Origin: Brassica napus
Taxonomy: Eukaryota; Streptophyta; Magnoliopsida; Brassicales; Brassicaceae
DNA length: 64,000 nt
Reading direction: 5' to 3'
Assembly: GCF_020379485.1 (NCBI RefSeq)
Contig: NC_063439.1
Span: 22,258,098 to 22,322,097 of the forward strand
Part shown: positions 49,406 through 62,062 of the stretch, piece by piece
How positions within the stretch are numbered: the stretch's first letter is position 1
Layout of the letters: the number at the start of each line of letters is the position of its first letter
Made by a program: the position numbers and the translations under genes
The notes under the pieces: generated by a model
Databases searched by the model: none
The model's input: the letters and a program-made list of their open reading frames with translations, nothing else
Told to the model about the DNA's origin: nothing

Positions 49406-51515
49406 TTTTTACTTTTTTCTTTCTACCGATTCGTTTTTTATTGGGGAAATTTTTGAGCAAAATAACGCTCTAAAGATGAAGAGAGTTTTTCTCATCTGAA
49501 ATTATCATTTAAAACATTGGAAACGATTTTCTCATGTGATGAATATTATGAATAGTAAAAATATCATAATTAAAATTTTAAATATAAAACTATAAAAATT
49601 AATACTCCATTTATCATGATCTATATGTTAAGTTTTAACATATAATTATAAAATAATACATCATTAATCTATTAAAATTATTTTCACCACTCTGTGATTA
49701 TTCATTAAGAAATCCTACTTAGTTAAAGTGGTTCTGCTGTTTTATTAATACTACAATGCTATTCTATTACCCAGCCCTCATGTTTCTTTTAAAAAAAAGT
49801 TATAGTTTTGAAATTAAAGAAAACAATTTCAGAACAAATGCAATTACGTAAGAGAATGGGATCTAATATGCAACTAATGATCTCTTTCTGATTTCTCAAA
49901 GCAAATTATTGTTTCCTTTAGATTAAATCTTAATATAAAAATGAATAAAAGTTCCCTTTAGAATTTAAGACAACATCGATATAATGAGATAAATTATCTT
50001 TGTGTAGTGTAGTGCCGAATGCCGACTGAATAAATCTTTAATTATATATTAACATGATCGCGACTTTTTATTAGACTTTTAATAATTTTCTCCTTCGTGT
50101 CGAAAATGGTATATCAACTGTTTCTAGTTATTTTAAGTTTTCATCTCAAATTCACTGTTTAATTATCTCTGGTCGTGATCTCAATGCATCATCATGTTTG
50201 TCACTACAGAAACATTATCTAAAAAAAAAAATTATCTACATATTAAAACATAAATATTTTTTTGTCAAGCATATATATGTTTTGTATATATGCATATGAG
50301 GCACCCCAAATATACAATTAAGATGATTCAGATAAATTTAAAGTTTAAAGCTTAATTAGATTCGAGATTGTAAAATTGTGTGTTCTATTTTGGCCGACCG
50401 ACCAATATAGTTGAAGAGAGAAATTACAGCATTAAAATTTTGTTCAAAAATTTTCGAATTAATTAATGTCTTAAATACTTAAACATGTATTCCATTGTAA
50501 TTATCTAACATCAAAAACTGTAAACAATAGTTATATATTTGCAGTCAACTGGTTGACCACCTCTGATTATTGTTTTTAATGGGTTTGACGATTTGATTCT
50601 GGTGTGTAGCATTAACATCCATGTGAAGCTAATTATAAATTATAATTGGTGTACTAAAAAGAAGGGTTAGAAGCCACAATTTTATAGTTCATGATAAACC
50701 GTTTGTCACACATGTGAACTCAAGTCTCTAGTTAACCAAAAAAAAAATCAAGTCTCTAAATTTGTTCTTGGGTCGTGGCAGGATTAACTTTGAGAATGAT
50801 TCCAAATATGACAGCTTATATATTCGATTTTTTGTACAATTTTTTTGTTTAATTTATCTCCATATATTTATATTGTATTCTACATAAGTTTTTGTATGCT
50901 TTGGAAATAGTCTAACATCCATGTTAAAGACAAATTCTAGTGAAAAAGAAGAAGAAGTTAGTTACAAATTTGAATATGAACAATTATACTAAATCAAGTG
51001 GCAGCACGGAACGACGTTGTGTGTTCCTTAACCGTACGTTCAATATGCATACATGCATTTTAAATTTTGCTATGGCAATGAAATTAAAGTTCTGAAAGTT
51101 GTAAGCCGCGCTAATCATTTGGTGGATGCCAAAACATGATAAAAGTTTCTAGTCTTTGATGGTTTCATATTATATATGTCTTTGGAAAGCAAACTTAATG
51201 GTTGAATCTTATATTTCTTAGAGAAAATATTTGGGGATCGATCACAAGAAAAATAGTTGTCAAAGAACATAAATATTGATGAACGATTCATAAAAAATCA
51301 ACAATATATTTTGACTTATAAAAATCAGTCATTATATTACTGTCAATTATTGAAAGTTTTTTACAAATGTTAGAAAATCTTTAATATGAACTCCTACTTT
51401 TATTTTATTTTATTTTCTATTTTCCTATTTATTTATTTTTATTTTCTGGCGGACAAAAATCGCCTGTCAACCAGCGCCAAACAAATCCAATTATTCGAAA
51501 TGAGAATTAGATACT
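49406..51515. other. Intergenic, no gene seen
   Basis: AT-rich; contains the micro-insert at 50720-50758. Confidence 0.5.
50720..50758. repeat. Micro-insert with poly(A), 11-bp direct repeat
   Basis: tcaagtctcta occurs at 50720-50730 and 50748-50758 around a 17-bp insert, GTTAACC followed by 10 A. Confidence 0.6.
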
Positions 51516-51609
51516 ACACAAACGGATATCTAAAACGGTAGATTTTGAATTCAAGGTGCATAACACTTTTTAAAATCCATTGTGGTACTCAATCACGTTT
51601 GTGTGGTTA
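51516..51609. repeat. Dispersed repeat, copy 1
   Basis: Starts ACACAAACGGATA and ends ACGTTTGTGTGGTT, so its ends are inverted repeats of each other. The interior AAGGTGCATAACACTTTTTA matches AGGGTGCTTAGCATTTTTCT of the copy at 60964-61058. Confidence 0.5.
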
Positions 51610-54600
51610 TTCTATTTACTTTATTGATGAAAGATTTATTAAGACTTACTCACCAATGTTAATGCCCTGAAGCTACTCAACGTATACAATAAGGTCATAA
51701 AGATAGGTGGTGTGACGGAAAACGTCTAGAACACGGGATATAAATGTTCATATTCTAGGAATTTTATTAAGTGTTCACTTACTGAATTGGACGGAAAATG
51801 ATATTTAGCTATTTAAGGATGCTATATATGGTTTATTCAATGGAAAAAGAGAGTTTAATTAAACATGATTTTCAATCTGCTATTATTGTGCATGAATTAG
51901 CTACCGAACAAAATCATAATCTCCTAACTCTCTTTGTAACTAGAGATTACTATTGAGCAGCGTGTAAACAAATTATGAAGTTCCTAAAAACAGCATTATA
52001 ATTTCTCAATGTGTTTAACCTTCAATCAGTTGCCGTAGTCTTAGGATAACATATGCAACGTATCGACTTATGATCCCTAATATTATGATTCTCAAGGAGA
52101 AAGAGCAAGTTCAAAAAAGCAACCCCAAGCAAAAGAAAAGTAAAATTCTCTTACCCATAATAAACTAAACTATATACATTCAACATTTAATGAGAGTCAT
52201 GTTATCATGTTACATGCTCTAGGTACTCAAAGAGAATAAACTAAAAATCTACAAGATCAATGTTTTTATCCAAATTTTAGAATGAATCATTCCAAATCCT
52301 AACTATCATTAATTAGTGATTAGGAAAATATACAAGAATTGGTGTGGCTCAATTTTTAGCATTTGGAAAAGACAAATCACACACTTGGATAAACTAGCGC
52401 GTTTGCCAAAGTTCCTAGATACATCATGCAACGCTTTCTACATTCAGATTCCGAGAACCGATCTTTCAAAAATCTAAACAAATTTGACTATCGACTCAAA
52501 CGTGTCGAATCTAATGTAGCATTATACTCTTTTCACCTAAAAGTTTTTTTTGTTCAAACATGCAAAATAAAAATTGTGTACCTCATTGCTAAGATAATTG
52601 TATTGTTTTCTTGTTATTTGAAGTCATGAGCTTATATGTCTCTTTTCCAATTGTTACATTATGTTGAGTTCTAAACCTTAAAATAACATAAACCTTTTTT
52701 CGTTGAGGCAATTAGACTGCATGCGGTCAGAATTTCTCGTTTAAACAGAATAGTAAAATTTTGAAAATCTATAACTACGAGAACATAATATACGGGAAAG
52801 AGAAAGACATTTTTTGTGTCGACGGGACAAAAAAGCTTATGGATGGGAGACATTGGAAAAAGAGCCAAGTTGTATGATTTAATTGGCGAACAAATGGTCT
52901 AAAAGAGACATCTGGAAATGTAGGGCATGCCCATAAGTTTTGCTTTTCTTACATAGGAGAGTATAAGGAGGTAGTCAACGAAACGCGCGTTTCGTTGTCG
53001 TTTTGGTCCCATTCATACCCAAAATAATGTTTTATGTATATGCATGCAACAGTAGAACTCAATTATTGCAATTTGTCGATATTATTCTACAGGAACTCAC
53101 CGACCGATGTTATTGTTTGTCGTTGATATTATAAACGGAGGAACAAGAGATAATTGTAATCCAAAGAATTGTTCGCAGTAACTAGTTTCAGTAATGTGTG
53201 TCCAGCTTTAATTAGTGTAATGTTTTTGGAGCCTACTTAGTTATTGTTGTCGAATCTTATGCATTACTGTATTATTCCATCGGTTTCAAATTATGGTTTT
53301 AAATTTTTAATAATATTTTTTTGAGAAAAGGTTTTAATATTTTCACCTATAAGAAATCTATTATGATTTACCAAAACAAGTTTGGCTCTTGACTTTCTAT
53401 TGTATTTTATTTTATTATTAACTTTAAACTTACACTTAGATGACATCTGAAAACACACAAACAAACGAGCATAAAACGATTTTTCATTTGAAATAAAGGA
53501 ATTGCTTTTTTCCTCCATGTCATTTTTTATGTTAAACCTTTTATTCATGTAGTTAAAACAAGAGTTTAAACCCTCCACACAAAAAAAAAGAAGACAGACG
53601 TATAAGAGCAGATTTAGCTAAACCACCAGCAATAATTTTTCAAGCATGAGATTAAATTTAAATGAAGAATTGCTCAACATACGGATGTCGTGGATGATAT
53701 TTTTGATAGAAGTCACATTGGAAAATCATGTGAGAAGATGAAACTTTTCCTCCCTGTTATCTAAGTTCATCATTTATAAGCATGCAATAGTCACTTACTA
53801 TATGATAATGGGTTTAAAACTTCGGGACAGAACATAAAAGGACTAATTCATTGTCGACCATATTAATCAGTGAGCAGTTTCGTTTATGTTTCTACGAAAT
53901 TATTCAAATTTGGACCACCATTGTCTATATCTTGTAGAACTGCATTGCTTTCTCTAAAATTTTATGTGGATATATCTTCTTGATATGTCTCTCTATGGTT
54001 GATTATGGAAATAAGTGATAACGACTGAACATCACCTTTTACAATATATATCACAAATTAGGTAATTATCAGTAAAGACACCATACAGATTGTAGCGTCT
54101 AAAGTAATGTTTTTTTTTATAGAAAGACGTCTAAAGTAATGTTTTAAATTCAGTCTGTAATGATGGTATGAAAAAGGGAAAATGATTTTCCAATGGGTAA
54201 TATTTACATAATTATTATCTTTTCAAATTCAACTTACTTACGAAGCACACAATGTTGGGGTGAACCACTAAAATTTATATACGAGATTTCAGGTAAAAAA
54301 AAGGTATTTGCCTTAAGAATACACCGAATCATGGTTATCTTGCCACTGGTTGCAAATACTTTTTTTTAATAGTGTAAGATCCAAACTTTAGGTCCATAAT
54401 CTCTCGTAGATTCAAGTAAGTTTTTAGATATTTTAATTTGAAAAATAACTTTCTATACCAAAAATAGTTTAAACCCATGACACAATAGACCAACCCATTT
54501 ATGTTATAACTAGGCCACCAACATCTTGGTTGGTTGCAAATACCACCATATGTTTGAAGCAGTACAATTTTGTGTGTGGCCGAACTATCAACTATGTCGA

Positions 54601-56155
54601 CGACTACTCGTCTATCTTTTTGTGTTAAAAGAGTAGACACGTCTATCGGTATAGATATTTTACCTGTAATAATTAAACCAGACGGCTGTCGTCACCTTCT
54701 TCAATTCTGGGACCAAAAACGGTTACTTGATGAGTCGATTTTAAACAAGAGTTTCCTATGGTACGTCAAATTAATGCAGTTCGGTAAATAAATTAAAAAC
54801 CTACGAAAATGAAATATGAAAGACAACATGAGCAACCTATTATATTCATTTAATTTATAATTCTTCCTAATTTTAAGGTTAGGATTCCGGTTGTGAATGG
54901 TGAGCAGACAAAATGCGCTGCAGTACAGCAGTAGCACTGTAGTAAAAGTCGTTCTACAGTCAGTACTTTATGTTGTTCATACAAAAAAGCAGCTTTATTA
55001 CAGTTGATTTGTTATTTTTTTCATTTTTTTGTAATACATTATAAGCTATTTGAACCGCATGTTAGCCATTTGAAATATGATAGTTTCAATACGGTTCAAG
55101 TGTAGGTCACAAGTAAGGGTTAGAAACAATATTACTTAAGTTACATATTAAAAAAAAAAAAATTTAGTGAAAAGTTTAACGTTACACTTAGATCACTGTT
55201 AAATACTAGACTTGTTTTCCTAATTTCCTTAGATTCGTTTGTTCTAGTATATATATATACACATACTATATGCATGGTGAAAAGTTAAAAACAACTGAAA
55301 ATTTGGAAATGATAAGGTTTATTTATTTTATGTAAGAGACAGACAAAACATATTGAAAAGAAACATGTCTCCCGTAACGTCAAACATCACCATCGCCATT
55401 TATTGCCCTTTTCTCTGTATAGCTTTTCTCCCAAGAAGGTGATATGACTCTTCTAAAACTTAATAATAAATTCATCAAAAGAAGAAGAATATAGGATAAT
55501 AACTCCACCGAAATTCGTATAGACTGAGATTGGTTTTCTGCAAACATGGCAGTTCCTTGTTTCTCACATGCTACTCTGTTTTAGCTCCTGAATTGAATAT
55601 AAACCACATACACTATATATCATTAAAATTCATACCGGTTCAATCCACTCAACCCCAACCGGTCAAACCCGGATTCACATGTACATGAAACACATTTGCA
55701 AGTGTATTACTCAAAGCACAAAACAAGGGAAGAGAGTGATGGAGTCGGAGGAAGTGGTGAACCAAGTTGAAAAGGCTAGAACGTCTAAAGGAGATGAGTC
55801 AACAAAAGACTGAAAGACTCTGGCACATTGTTTTTGGGAGTTACAAACAACTAAGCATTTATAAGTGATTATATTCTTTTGTGCATTCTTCTTTTATCCA
55901 ATCCGAAAATTATTAGCAAAGTAGACTTAGGTCTTAAGACAGATTCTCTTATGGAGAATTCGTTTATTCTTGAATTGCTGTTTAGGATTGTAATCGGAGA
56001 TTGTTTTGTTTGGGTTGAATAATTACTATCTCAAACTTAACAGTACATGTACAAATGAGACCACAAGTTTTATTTGTGATATTATGGAATCTGTAAACTG
56101 AATTTTATCCGTGTAAAAGAAATGTACAAATGAATTGTATGAATCACAAAACCAA
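51610..56155. other. Intergenic, no gene seen
   Basis: 4.5 kb of AT-rich DNA with a micro-insert at 54096-54145. A 42-codon frame at 55685-55813 (MKHICKCITQSTKQGKRVME...) lies in a slightly GC-richer patch but has no recognisable family. Confidence 0.45.
54096..54145. repeat. Micro-insert with T run, 18-bp direct repeat
   Basis: cgtctaaagtaatgtttt occurs at 54096-54113 and 54128-54145 around a 14-bp insert ending ATAGAAAGA. Confidence 0.6.
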
Positions 56156-58400
56156 CTAAACAGAAATCTGAGAAACCCGGTTAAACCAAACCGAATGAAG
56201 AATCATATGAAACATATCATACTTCTCAGGCTGTACATGCCACAGAAAATGCTTCTGCACTCTCTTAACCCTCATCTGCATCTGCCTGTACCTACGCTCC
56301 GACACCGACATCAGAATCTTCTTCAAGTTAGGTATATCCTTCTCCGCCACAAAAAGCGCAAACGACTCCCAGTTCAAAACCTCGAAAAACGGCGGCACAA
56401 AGTTGTCAGATATAATAACCGGAACACAGTCATAGAATATAGCCTCCACCACTCTCGGACTGTTCACTTCAAACCCTTTGGCGCAAATGCAGTACTTGCT
56501 CGTCTTCATGAACTGAAGGTAGTTCTTGTTTCCTTTGGTCCTCGGAAGCTTCCCGAATATTTTTAAGTCAGGGTCTTTGTTGTTGCCCCAGTAAGAGAGC
56601 AGGATCGGTCTAAGGTAACCGTGGTCAGGCTTGCCAGCGAAGAAAGCTAGCGTTGGCCTTTGGGAAGCAGATTTTCCGCCGATGCTGCTTAGTGGTTTCT
56701 TGGGATCTCTAACGAATGTCTCTGGTAACGATGTGTCCTTACCAAAGACAAAGCCTTCTTTAACATCAGAGTTGCATAAAGCCCTAATACTCTTTGCGAA
56801 GACATTGCGTGTCTCCGAAGGCGCCTGAAAAATGTCACAAAAAATACCATAACTAATTAGAAAAATTATCTCAAATATTATATAGAAATGTGACAAAAAA
56901 AATGTTATATAGAAATGTGACAAAATATTCTCAAGATAAAGAGGATAAGTCATTACCCAATCATGGCAAGCTGCAAGGAAATGATCTGCTCCAGAGGTTC
57001 TATTCCAAAAAGGGTACTTAACCGAGATGGAGTCTATGTAGTCTTTAAGATACTGAACGAGGTTACGGTGACTATGAGAGTCTTGCACGTATAGAGTGAC
57101 CTCTAGCATCCGAGAGCTAAAGGGTAGGTAGAAAAGATGAGCTTTGGAAGCGTCCTTTGTGACAAACTTGTTGTTGTTGGATTCAATAAGTTTCATGAAC
57201 CATCCTTCTGATGCATATATCCCTCTGAGTATTGGACTGTGCATGATAGGTTTGTCTCCTTCTTTGTAGACATAAACCTTCAACATCTTCTCCATCAACT
57301 CATAGCTCCTAATTAAAGGAACTCAATATCAACACAGCTTCAAGAAAAGTAAAAAAAAAAAAAAAGAGTGACTCACCGTTTGAAGATGGAGACGTTGCGG
57401 TAAAGAGGAGCGTAGAGGAGAGGGTCTTTGTCATCTATAGGTGCGTTCTCGATCTCGTACTTTGCTTGTAGAAGCTCCAAGTCAGGTTTAGTAACCCATT
57501 TTGGCTTCTGAGAAAAAAGATGAAAGAAACATTGTCATGCTATTAGTTACTTGTTATGTAAGAATGTGTTTTATAATATCAAAGATCATGATGATGAACC
57601 TTTGCTAGACGGTTATGAGAGATACGGTTTCGACGCAGCTGCTTGCTCATATCTGAGATTGACATCACTCTTGAATCTGGCGTTTTTGAATACTCCTTCA
57701 CGACAGGAACAAATCTCACAACGGGAGACACACCAGGAACATTTGTTTTAGTTGAGTTCTTGTCCTCTACATGGCTAGTTGCGTTGTCCTTAACCGGAGA
57801 CGGGTTTGGAATTGGTAAGGAAGCAGGGGGCTTAGCACTAGCCACAGGTGCGGTTGCGTTTTCTTTTACTAGTGGTAATGCAGCAGGGGGCTTAGCACTA
57901 GCCACAGGTGCGGTTACGTTTTCTTTTACCTGAGAAGGCGAAACGGTTGGAGCGGTTGCGTTTTCTTTTACCTGAGAAGGCGAAACGGTTGGAGCGGTTG
58001 CGTTTTCTTTTACCTGAGAAGGCGAAACGGTGGGAGCGGTTGCGTTTTCTTTTAACTGAGAAGGTGAAACGGTTGGAGCGGTTGCGTTTCCACCGCTGTC
58101 AAAGATCTTATCAACCTCAACTTCCTCATCATCTCCTACACCACCAGAAGAATCATCCACCAGAGAAGCGTTCTTTTGTGGAAAGCTCGGTGCCATAGCT
58201 GGAGCCAAGTTCCTACTACTCTTATGCTCGCCATCGCCGTTTCTTGAAAAGGGAAGCTTGGTGGAAGAGAAGAGGGAGGAGATAGTGTTCGGAAGCTCGA
58301 TGTATTGAAAAGTGACGATGAGAGCAAATGTGAGTCCCAGTAGCCATAGAAGACGTCTGCTTTCTACTACCTTCCATAGCCCTGGAAACTCAGGCCTCAT
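56156..58400 (-). CDS. Exostosin-family (GT47) type II membrane glycosyltransferase
   Basis: Exons 58400-57600, 57507-57377, 57308-56957 and 56824-56156 give 650 residues. A short cytosolic tail precedes a membrane anchor at about 17-36 (LLWLLGLTFALIVTFQY), then a long Pro/Thr/Asn-rich stem and a GT47 domain from about 290 (FKRSYELMEKMLKVYVYKEG). Conserved GT47 blocks are ILRGIYASEGWFMKLI, HLFYLPFSSRMLE, SGADHFLAACHDW, TLAFFAGKPDHGYLRPILL, KYCICAKGFEVNSPRVVEAI and CVPVIISDNFVPPF. The family sits in the Golgi and builds cell-wall polysaccharides or glycoproteins; the exact sugar is unknown. It corresponds to AT5G25820. A 5' leader intron ends just upstream of the start (GACAG/GTTTAAAC, about 58425). 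The stem has in-frame 14-residue repeats. Confidence 0.93.
57897..58088 (-). repeat. In-frame 42-bp minisatellite in the GT47 stem
   Basis: Four near-identical 42-bp units encode NATAPTVSPSQ(V/L)KE at residues 105-160. They run into a second repeat (N(V/A)TAPVASAKPPA) present twice at about 161-193. Each unit adds one N-glycosylation sequon. Confidence 0.85.
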
Positions 58401-60963
58401 CTTCAGGCCCTGTTGTTGTTTAAACCTGTCAACAGTGAGAAAGTGTCATCTAATATAGTCAACGCATTAACCAAATTGGATCATACAGAGCAAAGACTAG
58501 AAGTTCAAAAGCGTCGTGACTCAAAAGTATCAATCTTTGGCAAATGTCAACGCCTTGACCCATTAAAATTGTAAATTCAGAGCTCAATCAAATGATGCAA
58601 AATTAGTTAGAAAATCCTATGAACTCAAGACTTAAAAAGATTTATTTTCTTTTATTTTCCACAGGAAAACTAATATCTGTGATCATTATTACTCAAGAAC
58701 TATCAGCTGAATCATTGTTTTGACTTTTTTTTCATATTCTCTTTAACAGAACATCATTGCATGCAATATGTTAAAGATAATCATAAAATGAGTTGATTCA
58801 ATACTCTGTTCCATGAACACAGAGAGAGAATCTGAAAAGGCTTACAAGTTGATCGGGAAGTCAAACAAAGATCAAAGTGAAGCTCAGATGATTGTAGGTT
58901 TGATCGTCTTCTTGTCGATACTCTGACCAACGAACAGTAAACCCTTAAAACGATGGCGCAAGAGATGTTAAGAAAGAGAAAAGTATCTTGAGAAATTTTT
59001 TATTTCTTTGTCAGATCTTACGTGTCCGCGTAACTAAACTGGTTCGCTCTTTACGAGAAACTCAAAACAGAATCAAGAACCCATTATTAGAAAAAGAGAG
59101 GGTATTTTCGGTATTTGGTTGGCGGAGTTTGAGCCGCCGAGCGTTGCTTCTCTCTTGGTTTCTTCCTTCAGGAAAAAAAAAAAGATTTTTCTTTTCCCTT
59201 TTTTACTTACTTTGGTCTGAGGTCAGGTTCATGCGTAATGATTCTTAGAAATCCACCAAAGATGCATATAAAACGAGAGTAAGGAGAGTAAAATATGGTT
59301 CGATTCCGTTACCCTAATTAATATCGAAACTGGTTACAATCCTGAATCCAATTAATGTTGTTTTGACTCAGGTTTGGTTCTCTCAGTTATCAATCATCTA
59401 ACAAAACAGAATCCAAACCAAAATAACAAATACGAATCTTCTTTACAATCCTGTTGAAATTTCAATTGGCACGTTGTCTACTCTTATACCAAAATTGCCT
59501 AATGGATTGATATGAGAAAAATCAAACCACAAACTATTCAAACCAAATATGAAAAAGATCAAACCAAACCGAACGAACTTCGTACCAATAAATAGCTAAT
59601 GTTGGAATATATCTTTGTACTATTATCGAGAATGATGCATTCATTGAGATCGTTGACATTTTTTTAATTACCTTTGCAAAGGACAATGTGATCTATACCA
59701 TACCACTCTAAGGTTTCTTGAATGTTGCGGCAGCATTTAATATTTATTAGATTCAACTATTTTTATCGACATACAGAAATTGCGAATTGATCATTTGATT
59801 GTATCGAAAATGCAAGAAATTTTACAAAATTTACTGATGACAGAAACAAATTTAGAAAAATAAATGAACTTTGGATATGAAACATTTTTTTTCCCGAATC
59901 ATAGTTAATGAATTAATACTTCTGACGGTTGTTGTAACACCAACTCTGTATAATACAAAACTGATAATTGAAGGAATATTCCACAACTGACTGTTGTTGT
60001 TTAAATATAGTTATCGTCCCACTAGTCGTGCAAAAAAATCGTTCAAGGTGTTATATAATTACAAACTCATGCCTCTGGGAACATTGGACATTTATTTTTG
60101 CTCCATCAATCATTGTTGTTGTCGTGCACTCGTGTCGAACTGGAAGGGAGGAGAGAAAAATAAAAGTAACCCAAAACGTATGTTGAAATAAAGTTTGATA
60201 AGAATTCTTGATTAGTGCGTATAAAAGCCTAAAACCGAGTTCTATGTGGGTTTGGGATTAAAGCCCATGCACTTTTTTATTCTTTATTGTATAAGCCCAA
60301 AAATACGAAAGCCCTTTTAAAAGAAATTTCTTGCTTGGTTTATGAAATTGAGTTTTATACGAGCCCCATCGTTGTTGACTTGTTGTGATCTTAGAGTTTC
60401 TCAGAACTTGGCATTTATTACTGAAGTAGTTTCCTCTGGTCTCCAACAGAGAGAGACATAGTAGCTGATAATGGAGTTCATGTCATTTATAGACCGGACA
60501 GTTGCAGCGAGAAAGTGTATAGCTTTGCGAGTTCAGAGACAGAATCACGTCATTAGTTTTTTTTTCCTGCTTAAAACTCATTAGTTGAGAACTGTTGAAA
60601 CAAAGGTTAATAATGAATTGGTGGCATTCTTAATTGGTTAGTTCCAAATCTAATTAGCCGCTTCTGTGGAAAAGAGTTGCATCTTTTTAGTATTGAGACG
60701 AGCATTGGTATCAGTGCATGAATGTTCCGTTTTCTTAACAGTAGATGTGCTTTTACGATGCCATATGCTAATCTAGTAGTGATTTGTCTTGCAGTGTTTG
60801 GCTTCAGTGTACGTGGCGATTCATACTTTCTCCTTTCGTAATTTTTTTTGACAAACTATTTTCTGCTTTTGTAACTAGTTAATTTCGTTTGACACACTGA
60901 TTTTTTGGATAGTTCAGGTATCCCGGGCCGAGCTCCAGTTACTCGATATTCGTATCGTTTAGC
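58401..60963. other. GT47 gene leader/promoter, then intergenic DNA
   Basis: The first 600 bp or so hold the leader exons, a leader intron and the promoter of the GT47 gene. The rest is AT-rich without a gene and includes the micro-insert at 60550-60586. Confidence 0.45.
60550..60586. repeat. Micro-insert with T run, 9-bp direct repeat
   Basis: tcattagtt occurs at 60550-60558 and 60578-60586 around a 19-bp insert of a T run followed by CCTGCTTAAAAC. Confidence 0.45.
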
Positions 60964-61058
60964 CACACAAACGGATAACTCTATATTTGGATTTCGCACT
61001 CAGGGTGCTTAGCATTTTTCTAAACTTTTTGTACCATTCGACTACACTTGTGTAGTTA
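60964..61058. repeat. Dispersed repeat, copy 2
   Basis: Begins CCACACAAACGGATA and ends CACTTGTGTAGTT. It shares layout and interior words with the copy at 51516-51609. Confidence 0.5.
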
Positions 61059-61155
61059 ACACAGTCGTTTCAATTAATTAGGTCGTGTTTTTAACAAATT
61101 TGTCTGAACATGTTTTGTTTAATCATGTATGCTTCTCCATCCCAAAAAAAAAAAT

Positions 61156-61213
61156 TTATCCAATGATATCATTTATTTGATATGCCAAAAATATAAAAAA
61201 TTATCCAATGATA
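61156..61213. repeat. Micro-insert with A-rich tail, 13-bp direct repeat
   Basis: ttatccaatgata occurs at 61156-61168 and 61201-61213 around a 32-bp insert ending ATATAAAAAA. Confidence 0.55.
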
Positions 61214-61734
61214 ACATCTCCCTCCCCAGTTTGCTTTTGTTTTCCTCGTTTGGTCACATGATTCTGGAAGAGGAGAATCATTAGCTACTTTGTTAGTTCA
61301 GCTGACAAAAACTATGAATAATTTAACTATGATCATGATAAGAACGACTAGTAAATAACTATAATAATAATATATTATAAGAATCGTCATTGTGTATAGA
61401 AAACGTTAAATTGCCAGGAGACATGAATGATCTATCGCTTCACGACTTAACGTGCCATTTTATATATTTGCGCATGGGAACCCATTTTAGGCATTTCTAC
61501 GTTAACTTCCACTTTTAGTTTTTTTTTTTGGTTGAAGGTATAACTGAATTTTAATACCCACAACCTAATTAATATACCTAGAAGTTATACAATTAATGTG
61601 ATATTTATCCTGCTAGTGCCATGTAATTATTTAAGAACGATGCTAATTAGATAGAAAAGAAAAACTAAACTTTAGATATGAATGTAACATATAGCTTCAC
61701 AAGTAAATGTACTTTTGTTGTTGTCGGATACAAC

Positions 61735-62062
61735 ACTGGTTATAAGACATGATTCATGTTAGCGTAAGATACAAGGGCGTTAACCACGCATCTGTGGTCG
61801 GGTGATCAAGGAGTTTCGTAGATTCCCAAAAGATCCGAATTCGAATCCACATTACATCACACCAAATTTCCAGAGCACGTAGCTACCGAAGTTTTCACAT
61901 TCTCTCTCCGAGTAATGGTTTACCATTTTTTTTACAAGGGCGTTCATGAAAATGACTCTCTCTATATGCATGAGGCATGTGACCACCGCAAACTAAGCCT
62001 CCACTGATATTTATTTAATTATCATGGTTATACTGGTTATAAGACATGATTCATGTTAGCGT
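61735..62062. repeat. 31-bp direct repeats bracketing a SINE-containing segment
   Basis: An exact 31-bp sequence starting ACTGGTTATAAGACATGATT occurs at 61735-61765 and 62032-62062. The segment between them is 266 bp, 163 bp of which come from the SINE and its duplicated target. Confidence 0.85.
61771..61944 (+). mobile_element. tRNA-derived SINE with 11-bp target duplication
   Basis: Exact copies of acaagggcgtt (61771-61781 and 61934-61944) flank a 152-bp body. The body starts AACCACGCATCTGTGG and has a polymerase III A-box-like TGGTCGGGTGATCAAGG and a B-box-like GAATTCGAATCC at normal spacing. It ends in a run of eight T. Size, boxes, T-rich end and target duplication fit a short plant SINE such as the Au type; the family name is a suggestion. 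Confidence 0.75.

Noticed and set aside
55685..55813. 42-codon frame left of the GT47 gene
   Set aside because: No family recognised, no promoter or splice evidence, and too short to call.
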